Shown piece after piece: positions 55,875 to 64,000 of a DNA stretch of 64,000 nucleotides (its first letter is position 1; the number at the start of each line of letters is the position of its first letter). Origin of the DNA: Actinomyces denticolens. GTDB lineage: Bacteria; Actinomycetota; Actinomycetes; Actinomycetales; Actinomycetaceae. The position numbers and the translations under genes are program-made. Under the pieces are notes generated by a model. The model saw only the letters and a list, made by a program, of their open reading frames with translations, did not search any database and had not been told where the DNA came from. The stretch spans positions 1-64,000 of the forward strand of contig NZ_MVIW01000005.1 in the NCBI RefSeq assembly GCF_002072185.1, in the 5' to 3' direction.

Positions 55875-56045
55875 GCCCTGAGCGGCACGCAGATCGGGAC
55901 GCGTGGTCCGGAATGCACCTGCGGCAACCGCAGATGCCTCGAGCGCTGCGCCTTGCGCCGCCTCCGGGCCTCCTCACCCACTCGGACCCCCTCGACTCCG
56001 GCGCCGGATGCCGGGTGTGAGGCGGCGACGCGGGAAACTGGGCCC

Positions 56046-57758
56046 ATGACCCCCAACGATTCGCTCCTCTCCTCCGCCCCGGGCGGGCGGGCCGCGTCGC
56101 CCGACCCCGCATCCCCAGCGCGGCCGACCTCCCCTCCCGCTCCCGTCCTCACCGCGCACCAGGCCGCCGACCTGCGCGCGGATCTGGAGGAGTCCGGGTG
56201 GGGCGTCGACGCCGTCACCGACCTCATCGGAAGCGTCGCCGAGGCCGCCCTGCGCCGGGAGATCCGCCTGCCCGCCCTGCGCGCCGTACGGGCCGCCCTG
56301 GAGGCGGGGCGCTCAGCGGTTGCCGGGCCCGGCCCGGTCGCCGTCCTCACCGCGCTGTTCATGCTCGGCGAGCCCGTGACCGCCGGTGAGCTCGATAGCG
56401 CCCTCCCGCGCACCGGGGCGCACGGTGCTGCCCGGATCGGCCTCGTCGCGCTGGAGGGGCGCGAGGAGGCCGAGGGCCGCGGGGAGTGGTGCTCGGGACG
56501 AGCCGCCATCGCGCGCGCCCTGGTGGACCTGCGCCCTCACGAGGCCCGCGACGACGTCGGAGAGGCGCGCTGGTGGGTGGCCTCCGACGTCGGAGAGCTC
56601 GTCTCCGGTCAGCCCCTGGCCCCCGATCACGTACTCGGCATCGGCGGCGCCGGCCTCACCCTGGCAGGGCTCATCCCGCGCCGGGCCGTGGGCGATGCGC
56701 TCGACCTGGGCTGCGGCTGCGGCATCCAGACCCTCTACCTCGCCCGCCACGCCGAGCGCATCACCGCCACCGACATCTCCGAGCGCGCCCTGGCCTTCAC
56801 CGCCTTCAACGCCGCGCTCGCCGGTATCGCCCCCGAGCGACTCGAGCTCCTCGCGGGCTCGTTCCTGGAGCCGCTCGGCCGTCGCCGCTACGACCTCATC
56901 GTCTCCAACCCGCCCTTCGTCCTCACCCCGCCCGCCGTGCGGGAGGCCGGCCTGCCGCTCATGGAGTACCGCGACGCCGGCGGCCCCGTCCTGCCGGGCC
57001 TCGTCCCGGGGCTCGCCGGGAGGCTGGCCGACGGTGGCATCCTCGTCATGCTCGGCAACTGGGAGCACGGCGCCGGCGCCGACTGGCGGGCGAGTGTGGG
57101 GGAGTGGTTCCCCGACGACGTCGACGCCTGGGTCATCGAGCGCGACTCCCAGGACCCGGTCGAGTACGCCACCATGTGGCTGCGCGACGGCGGCCTGACC
57201 CCCGAGCGTGAGCGCGACGCCTTCGAGGCGGCCCTGGGTGCCTGGATCGGCGATTTCGAGGCGCGCGGCGTCGAGGCCGTCGGTTTCGGCTACCTCCTCG
57301 CGCATCGGCCCGGGGCCGTGGACGCCGCGAGTCCCCATCGCAGGCCCTGGCGCGTCCTGGAGGAGGTGGGCACGAGCCCTTCCGGGGCCCTGGGGGCTCA
57401 TGTCGCGGCGTCGATCGACGTCCGTGATCGGCTGGCCCTCCTGGATGACGGCGCTGTCGCCGCTCTGAGGCCAGTCGTCGCCGCCGATGTCACCGAGGAG
57501 CGCTACCTCGTGCCCGGCCGGACCGACCCCAGCGTCATCCTCCTGCGCCAGGGCGGCGGGCTGGGCCGCTCCATCCAGGTGGGAACCGCCCTGGCCGCGC
57601 TCATCGGCGTGGCCGACGGCGAGCTGTCCATCGCCCAGATCGCGGGCGCCGTCGCCGCCCTCCTGGACGCCGATGCCGAGGCGCTCACCGCCGAGCTCGT
57701 GGCCCAGTGCCGGGACCTCGCCGCCTGGGGAGTGCTCACGCTTCCCCCCGCCCCCTGA
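56046..57758 (+). CDS. SAM-dependent methyltransferase with N-terminal winged-helix-like domain
   Basis: A 570-aa protein starting MTPNDSLLSSAPGGR. Residues about 40-190 form a helical/winged-helix region as in DUF7059-type proteins. The methyltransferase domain has DALDLGCGCGIQTLYLARHAERITATDISERAL and the N-methylation motif YDLIVSNPPFVLTP. NPPF indicates methylation of a planar nitrogen in RNA, DNA or protein (RsmC/HemK-like). The C-terminal ~150 residues are a further conserved domain. The target is unknown. Repeat B4 begins 20 bp after its stop. Confidence 0.85.
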   Translation: MTPNDSLLSSAPGGRAASPDPASPARPTSPPAPVLTAHQAADLRADLEESGWGVDAVTDLIGSVAEAALRREIRLPALRAVRAALEAGRSAVAGPGPVAVLTALFMLGEPVTAGELDSALPRTGAHGAARIGLVALEGREEAEGRGEWCSGRAAIARALVDLRPHEARDDVGEARWWVASDVGELVSGQPLAPDHVLGIGGAGLTLAGLIPRRAVGDALDLGCGCGIQTLYLARHAERITATDISERALAFTAFNAALAGIAPERLELLAGSFLEPLGRRRYDLIVSNPPFVLTPPAVREAGLPLMEYRDAGGPVLPGLVPGLAGRLADGGILVMLGNWEHGAGADWRASVGEWFPDDVDAWVIERDSQDPVEYATMWLRDGGLTPERERDAFEAALGAWIGDFEARGVEAVGFGYLLAHRPGAVDAASPHRRPWRVLEEVGTSPSGALGAHVAASIDVRDRLALLDDGAVAALRPVVAADVTEERYLVPGRTDPSVILLRQGGGLGRSIQVGTALAALIGVADGELSIAQIAGAVAALLDADAEALTAELVAQCRDLAAWGVLTLPPAP

Positions 57759-57778
57759 TCACCGGAAACCGCCTCATC

Positions 57779-57834
57779 GAGACCGGTCGAAAACGCCATC
57801 GAAACCGGTCGAAATGGCGATCGAAACCGGTTCG
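57779..57834 (+). repeat. Family B 22-bp repeat, locus B4
   Basis: Two full units and one partial: GAGACCGGTCGAAAACGCCATC, GAAACCGGTCGAAATGGCGATC, GAAACCGGTTCGG. It is in sense orientation just after the methyltransferase stop. Confidence 0.85.
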
Positions 57835-57994
57835 GAGCCGCGTGGTGAGACTGCTCGAAGCATCGCGTGGCCGTGGCGGCCGCATCGGATGGTGACGCAG
57901 TGATCCCGCCAGGCGACCGGCCTGGTGCCCGGCTCGGACCTGTCGATATGGTGAGGCTTACCTGATGATCGGCCGACCAGTGGAGAGATCCGGC

Positions 57995-58756
57995 ATGACC
58001 AACCCCTGGGAGATCTACGACGCGCTCATCGATGACATCCCCGATGACGCGCGCGTGACTGCCGTCCACCGCGGTCCGCAGTGGAGCCGCGTCCTCAACG
58101 ACGCCGGTGGCCTGGGCGCCGGCTACACCATCGACGCCCACTCGCGCCCGGCGCTCAGCGCTGACTCCCCCGTGGAGGGCCGCTCGCTGCGAGACGCCGC
58201 GTCACTGGTGAGATCATGGAACCTGGCCGAGGCGAGCGTGGGCCTGGCCGCCATCAACTCCTGGTACTCCCGCCAGGAGAGCGCCGTCGCCAATGGCTTC
58301 GTGGCCACGGGCAAGGGCGTGGGGTGGCGGGAGGTCTTCGACCCTTACAACGAGCGCTTCGCGGGCGGTCGCATCGGCATCGTCGGTCACTTCCCCTTCG
58401 CCCGGGGCGCGCTGGCCCGCACCGCGGAGGTCATCATCCTGGAGCGCGATCCGCGTCCCGGCGACTACCCGGACACCGCCTGCGAGTACCTGCTCGCGGA
58501 TTGCGACGCCGTCCTGATCTCGTCGTCGAGCCTGGTCAACAAGACGATGCCCCGCCTGATCGAGCTCGCCGTCGGCGGGGGAGCGCACACGGTCCTCGTG
58601 GGGCCGTCGACGCCGATGCACCCCCTCTTCCTCGACCTCGGCGTCGATACGATCACCGGCTGGGTGGCTGATAGCGGCCTGGAGCCCGCCATGCTCGATG
58701 TCCTGCCCGGCATCGGCCCCGGCCACCGCATGCATCTGCACCGCGTTCCCGCCTGA
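57995..58756 (+). CDS. DUF4213/DUF364 family protein
   Basis: A 253-aa protein. ATG 57995 is preferred over ATG 57965 because GGAGAGATC precedes it. The N-terminal part (MTNPWEIYDALIDDIPDDARVTAVHRGPQWSRVLN) matches DUF4213; the C-terminal half (RIGIVGHFPFARGALARTAEVIILERDPRPGDYPDTACEYLLADCDAVLISSSSLVNKTMPRLIELA) matches DUF364, with a Rossmann-like fold. The family is thought to be linked to heavy-metal chelates or cofactors; the function is not established. It is bracketed by inverted repeats B4 and B5. Confidence 0.85.
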   Translation: MTNPWEIYDALIDDIPDDARVTAVHRGPQWSRVLNDAGGLGAGYTIDAHSRPALSADSPVEGRSLRDAASLVRSWNLAEASVGLAAINSWYSRQESAVANGFVATGKGVGWREVFDPYNERFAGGRIGIVGHFPFARGALARTAEVIILERDPRPGDYPDTACEYLLADCDAVLISSSSLVNKTMPRLIELAVGGGAHTVLVGPSTPMHPLFLDLGVDTITGWVADSGLEPAMLDVLPGIGPGHRMHLHRVPA

Positions 58757-58793
58757 CCACGACGGGTGGATACGAGTGCGGGCCCGTGGGCGA

Positions 58794-58850
58794 ACCGGTC
58801 TCGTTGCCGTTTTCGACCGGTCTCGATCGCCACTTCGACCGGTCTCGGCG
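58794..58850 (-). repeat. Family B 22-bp repeat, locus B5
   Basis: On the minus strand: GAGACCGGTCGAAGTGGCGATC, GAGACCGGTCGAAAACGGCAAC, GAGACCGGTTCG. It follows the ung stop directly, in sense to ung and in opposite orientation to B4. Confidence 0.85.
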
Positions 58851-58851
58851 A

Positions 58852-59538
58852 TTAGGGGAGGCGCCAGTCGACGGGGGCGGCGCCCTGCTCGACCAGCAGC
58901 GCGTTGGCGCGTGAGAACGGCCGCGAGCCGAAGAACCCCCGGGAGGCGCTCAGTGGCGAGGGGTGCGGCGAGGCGACGATCGGCGTCGAGCCCAGCATCG
59001 GCGCCAGCGACTGCGCGGGGCGGCCCCACAGGATCGCCACCAGCGGGCCACCGCGCTCCACCAGGGCCTCGATCGCCCGCTGCGTCACCCGCTCCCAGCC
59101 CCAGCCCTTGTGCGAGGCCGGTGAGCCCGGCCGGACCGTCAGCACCCTGTTGAGCAGCATGACCCCCTGGCGGGACCACGGGGTGAGGTCGCCGGAGGTC
59201 GGTCGCGGCACGCCGAGGTCGCTCACGAGCTCGGTGAAGATGTTCTCCAGGCTCCGGGGAGGGCGCACGCCCGGCGCCACGGAGAAGCTGAGCCCCATGG
59301 GATGGCCCGGCGTCGGATACGGGTCCTGCCCCACGATGAGGACTCGCACGTCGTCGAGCGGGTAGGTGAAGGCGCGCAGCACATCCGTGCCCGCGGGCAG
59401 GTAGCCGCGCCCCTCGGCGATCTCCTGGCGCAGGCGCGCGCCGATCTCATGGATCGTCGGTTCCACGGGCGCCAGGGCGCGCGCCCATGAGGGGTCGATG
59501 ATCCGGTCGAGTGGCTGGGGCTCGCGGGACTCGCTCAT
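58852..59538 (-). CDS. ung: Uracil-DNA glycosylase, family 1
   Basis: A 228-aa protein from ATG 59538 ([24 protein letters not shown]). The water-activating loop is [22 protein letters not shown], the Asn strand is [25 protein letters not shown], and the Leu-intercalation loop [20 protein letters not shown] carries the catalytic His. It removes uracil from DNA in base-excision repair. Longer N-terminal frames are not supported. Confidence 0.96.
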   Translation of the reverse strand: MSESREPQPLDRIIDPSWARALAPVEPTIHEIGARLRQEIAEGRGYLPAGTDVLRAFTYPLDDVRVLIVGQDPYPTPGHPMGLSFSVAPGVRPPRSLENIFTELVSDLGVPRPTSGDLTPWSRQGVMLLNRVLTVRPGSPASHKGWGWERVTQRAIEALVERGGPLVAILWGRPAQSLAPMLGSTPIVASPHPSPLSASRGFFGSRPFSRANALLVEQGAAPVDWRLP

Positions 59539-59719
59539 GCCCCGAGCGTAGAGCGTCATCGCCGCCGAGGGGGCATGCGCGGGGCCCCGCATGGAAGCCT
59601 CCCGGCGGGTCCGCCCCAGGAGCCGCCGCGTCGCCCGTGCCCATGGATCAGCGGGGAGATATAACCACGCCCTCGTCGTGTCCGCTGCGCCGGGGACGAT
59701 GGGCCGGTATTCTGCCCGC

Positions 59720-60457
59720 GTGAGCCACTACGACTACCCCGACGACGAGTTCGACGACGGCAAGGGCGCCGGGCCGGCGCCGATCGGCGTTCATCGCGCC
59801 GAGCTCCCCGCCTGGCGGAGCTGGGTATCCCTGCTCGCTGTGCTCATCCTGGTCCCGATCCTGGCCTGGGGGGCCGTCAAGCTCCTGGGGCGCTCCAGCA
59901 ATAGCTCCACGAGCACGGCCGGCACGTCGACGGCGACCCCCGCCGGAACCGGGGCGCCCGCCTCTGAGGGCGTCGGCGGCGCCACCCCCAGCGATGGTGC
60001 GGGTGACGCCGCCGCCTCCGCAGCGCCGACCGGCGAGGCCGACATGTCCACCGGCATCACGCTCTACAACGGCACCTCCATCCAGGGCCTGGCGGGGCGC
60101 ACCGGCGAGAAGCTGACCGCCGCCGGATACACGCAGGTCAACGTCTCACCGGGCGCCTACACCGTCGAGCAGCCCACGAAGACCACCGTGTACTACAACT
60201 CGGCCGAGCAGGCCGCCACGGCCCAGGCGGTCGTCGCCGCCCTCGGAGGCGGCGAGGCCGTGGAGGACCCGGGCCAGGCCCAGTCCAACCCGATCGTCAT
60301 CATCCTGCGCGAGGACTACCCGGGCGCCTCCGAGGACGGCGCCGCCACCACTCCGGAGGATGGCCCCAACGGCGCCACTCCCGAGGTCGGTCCCAACGGC
60401 GCCACCGCCGAGGCGGACAACGGCGGCATCGGTAACGGCAGAGGCAACAACCGCTGA
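59720..60457 (+). CDS. LytR C-terminal domain (LytR_C) membrane protein, second copy
   Basis: About 245 aa from GTG 59720 ([21 protein letters not shown]). One membrane helix ([22 protein letters not shown]), a Ser/Thr/Gly-rich linker, then Lyt[52 protein letters not shown]. The tail repeats [14 protein letters not shown] and ends Gly/Asn-rich. The design is like 3234-3854. The acidic tyrosine-rich start is typical of actinobacterial members. Confidence 0.78.
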   Translation: MSHYDYPDDEFDDGKGAGPAPIGVHRAELPAWRSWVSLLAVLILVPILAWGAVKLLGRSSNSSTSTAGTSTATPAGTGAPASEGVGGATPSDGAGDAAASAAPTGEADMSTGITLYNGTSIQGLAGRTGEKLTAAGYTQVNVSPGAYTVEQPTKTTVYYNSAEQAATAQAVVAALGGGEAVEDPGQAQSNPIVIILREDYPGASEDGAATTPEDGPNGATPEVGPNGATAEADNGGIGNGRGNNR

Positions 60458-60467
60458 TGAGCGCCTG

Positions 60468-61997
60468 ATGGGCGATGGACACGCGCCCGACCCCGCCGCC
60501 CCGGTTGAGGAGCCGACGCGCGGCACGGGCACGGGGGCCCTGCGCCGCCGGACCGCCATCGCCCTCCCCCTCCTCGCCGGGGGCGCGCTCGCGGCCGTCC
60601 CCGCGGTCACGAGCCTGACGTCGCGCCCCGAGCCAATCCTCCTCAGCGAGGGGCTCGCCGTCGGGGCCGACGGCGTCGTCCACCCGCTCGCCCCCGGGAC
60701 CGCCATCGACTACCTCCCCGGCGCGCGCGTGCCCGCCGCCTCCGCCGATCCCCTGGGCCTCGACGACGACGTCCGCACCACCGCCCAGGCCGTCGCCCTC
60801 CAGCGCGCGGGCATCGCCCGCCTGCCGGAGGGGCGCTGGCAGGGCCTCGCCGCTAACGCCCTGGCCGACCTGCTCGCACTCACGGGTCCCGACCTCGCCG
60901 TCGAGCCCGCCTCCGCCGCGGACGCGGCGACCCGTCCCGTCGAGACCGAGGGCTTCCCGGCGGGCGCCGTCGTCGCCGGTCCCGTGAGCGCCTGGCGCTA
61001 CGTGTGGCCCCGCGACGCCTCCTTCGCCGCCGTCGCCCTCGACGCCGTGGGAATGCGGGCCGAGGCCCTCGCCGTCCTCCGCCGGCTCGCCGCGCTGCAG
61101 CTTCCCGACGGCGGATTCGAGGCCCGCTACAACGCCGTCGGCCAGGTGCCGGATGGCCGATCCCGCCAGGAGGATGGAGCGGGCTGGTTCCTCTGGGCGC
61201 TCGGCCGGATCATCGCGGGGGCGCGCATCGAGACCGGGCGCGCCGGGCCCCAGTCGCCCCAGCCGGCCCCGGCCGACCTCGGCCTGCCGAGCGATCTCGC
61301 CGCTACCGCGGCCCGGGCCGCCGACCGCCTCATGAGCCTCACCTCCACTCTCACCCGCCTTCCCCCGGCGGGACCCGACTACTGGGAGGTGCCCGAGAGG
61401 CGGACCACCCTCGGCCTGGCCGCGCCGGTCCTCCTGGGCCTGGAGGGCGCGCTCGCGCTCACGGACTCGCTCCCGGCCGATCGGGTCGACGCGGCGGGCG
61501 CGCCGGTTCGGCCATCCGCGGGCCCCTCGCAGGCCGCCCCGGGCCGCGATGCGCTCGCCCGGAGGGTCGACGAGGTCCGGGCCGCCATCGAGTCCTCCTT
61601 CAGCCCCGGCTGGGGTCGTCACGTGCGCGACGATGACGTGGACGCCGCGATCGCGCTCGTCGGCCCGCCCTTCACCCGCGCCCTCGCGGGCAGCGCGCGG
61701 GTCCGTGCCGGGGCCCGGGCGCGGATGACCCGTGCCGGGGGCGGCGTCGCCCCCGGCTCCCACTGGCGCGACGACGGCGTCTCCTGGACCCCGGAGACGG
61801 CCCTCCTGGCGTGGTCGGCGGCGGCCCTGGGGGAGCGGGCCGAGGCCGAGGAGCTCATGGCCTGGTTGGAATCGCATCGCACGGCGGCGGGCGCTCTGGC
61901 GGAGAAGGTCCTGGCGGATGGCCGCCCCGCCGGCCCCGCGCCCCTGGCCTGGACGTGCGCGCTCGTGCTGCTGGCGGTCGGCGAGCTCGCCGACTGA
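60468..61997 (+). CDS. Secreted glycoside hydrolase family 15-like protein
   Basis: A 509-aa protein from ATG 60468. [25 protein letters not shown] (about 20-45) is a twin-Arg-like or uncleaved signal. The domain shows the GH15 (glucoamylase/trehalase-like) six-hairpin pattern: [78 protein letters not shown] and [31 protein letters not shown] is a strong GH15 marker. The substrate, an alpha-glucan or trehalose-like sugar, is not certain. It starts 10 bp after the LytR_C gene, so an operon is likely. Confidence 0.75.
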   Translation: MGDGHAPDPAAPVEEPTRGTGTGALRRRTAIALPLLAGGALAAVPAVTSLTSRPEPILLSEGLAVGADGVVHPLAPGTAIDYLPGARVPAASADPLGLDDDVRTTAQAVALQRAGIARLPEGRWQGLAANALADLLALTGPDLAVEPASAADAATRPVETEGFPAGAVVAGPVSAWRYVWPRDASFAAVALDAVGMRAEALAVLRRLAALQLPDGGFEARYNAVGQVPDGRSRQEDGAGWFLWALGRIIAGARIETGRAGPQSPQPAPADLGLPSDLAATAARAADRLMSLTSTLTRLPPAGPDYWEVPERRTTLGLAAPVLLGLEGALALTDSLPADRVDAAGAPVRPSAGPSQAAPGRDALARRVDEVRAAIESSFSPGWGRHVRDDDVDAAIALVGPPFTRALAGSARVRAGARARMTRAGGGVAPGSHWRDDGVSWTPETALLAWSAAALGERAEAEELMAWLESHRTAAGALAEKVLADGRPAGPAPLAWTCALVLLAVGELAD

Positions 61998-62087
61998 CCG
62001 GCTCGGGGTCGCCGGGCGGGCCGCCCGCATCCACCGGGCGATCCGGTTCGCCGTCGGGGGAAGCCGGGCCCATGGCGCGGCGGGCGT

Positions 62088-62114
62088 CTTGCACTCGGGC
62101 ACCGAGAGTGCCAG
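62088..62114. promoter_or_regulatory. CIRCE box 1 (HrcA operator) of groEL
   Basis: CTTGCACTC-N9-GAGTGCCAG matches the CIRCE consensus TTAGCACTC-N9-GAGTGCTAA with two changes. Confidence 0.88.
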
Positions 62115-62122
62115 CATTGCCG

Positions 62123-62149
62123 TTAGCACTCGGAGCCTTCGAGTGACAA
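62123..62149. promoter_or_regulatory. CIRCE box 2 (HrcA operator) of groEL
   Basis: TTAGCACTC-N9-GAGTGACAA has a perfect left arm and two changes in the right arm. Two tandem CIRCE boxes before groEL indicate HrcA repression; hrcA is not in the window. Confidence 0.9.
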
Positions 62150-62193
62150 TTGACCCGGCTGGGACGTGAGGGCCGGTGCCGGGCGTGACGTGA

Positions 62194-63879
<1,686 letters not shown>

Positions 63880-63934
63880 TCCGCTCCTCCCCTGAAGGGG
63901 ATTTCTCCGGGGCATCAGCCCCCGGGCCCATCGG

Positions 63935-63975
63935 CGGCGGGCCGTTCCACTGAATCCCAGTGGGGCGGCCCGCCG
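63935..63975. terminator. Terminator hairpin of groEL
   Basis: CGGCGGGCC pairs with GGCCCGCCG, with an inner CCACTG/CAGTGG stem, 56 bp after the groEL stop. Confidence 0.65.
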
Positions 63976-64000
63976 TCGCACGCTGGGGCCCGTCGCGCGA

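Noticed and set aside
57965-57994. Earlier ATG start for the DUF364 gene
   Set aside because: No ribosome-binding site before it; ATG 57995 has a good GGAGAG and matches the usual family start.

Overview
The window is a high-G+C actinobacterial chromosome segment, most like Actinomyces or a close relative (Actinomycetaceae). Pointers are near-universal G/C at third codon positions, a dnaK-grpE-dnaJ-hspR operon with HspR boxes (HAIR), a separate groEL with CIRCE boxes, a fused LysX (lysyl-phosphatidylglycerol synthase plus lysyl-tRNA synthetase), a levanase beside a mannose-family PTS, and actinobacterial families such as DUF4032 and MT0933-like antitoxin. The taxon is inferred from gene content only; no ribosomal RNA is present.

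Layout. 1-4.3 kb: 3' tail of one gene, a glutamine-amidotransferase-like protein without its catalytic residues, a small membrane protein, a uracil permease, a LytR_C protein and a conserved 111-aa protein. 4.3-9.1 kb: structured leader, two HAIR boxes, dnaK-grpE-dnaJ-hspR. 9.3-14.7 kb: DUF4282 protein and an overlapping lysX-membrane protein-hydrolase operon. 14.8-18.8 kb: minus-strand small genes and three tandem paralogues of an envelope protein. 18.9-21.9 kb: HAIR box and clpB. 22.4-27.4 kb: glycerophosphodiesterase, HAD phosphatase, LacI regulator, NAD synthetase. 27.5-37.1 kb: sugar and wall region with a secreted levanase having wall-binding repeats, a divergent PTS EIIA-B-C-D operon, a HAD phosphatase, a lipoprotein and an NlpC/P60 hydrolase with the same kind of repeats. 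37.2-44.5 kb: GNAT, orphan PAS protein, PadR-controlled ABC exporter, AbiEi/nuclease-like protein, 23S rRNA methyltransferase. 44.5-49.2 kb: ispF, cysS, rlmB and an unknown. 49.4-55.7 kb: DUF4032, sugar-ABC ATPase, a GlxR/CRP-type palindrome, Ser/Thr kinase, DsbA-like protein. 55.7-64 kb: tRNA-Thr, methyltransferase, DUF364, ung, LytR_C, GH15-like protein, CIRCE boxes, groEL.

How it works together. The chaperone genes form a two-regulator heat-shock system: HspR/HAIR on dnaK and clpB, HrcA/CIRCE on groEL. The levanase and the PTS resemble the Bacillus lev system: extracellular fructan hydrolysis followed by PTS uptake of fructose. LysX and the kinase point to envelope modification and sensing.

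The most unusual content is between genes. Two repeat families occur as short tandem arrays. Family A has a 19-bp period at six loci; family B has a 22-bp period at five loci. Both show strand polarity: the arrays lie downstream of stop codons in a fixed orientation relative to the gene just ended, with one exception (B2). Family A units in the sense direction are tandem mini-hairpins (GGTGC-N5-GCACC type) with compensatory changes between loci, suggesting a structured 3'-UTR RNA element. This is the best candidate for something undescribed here.
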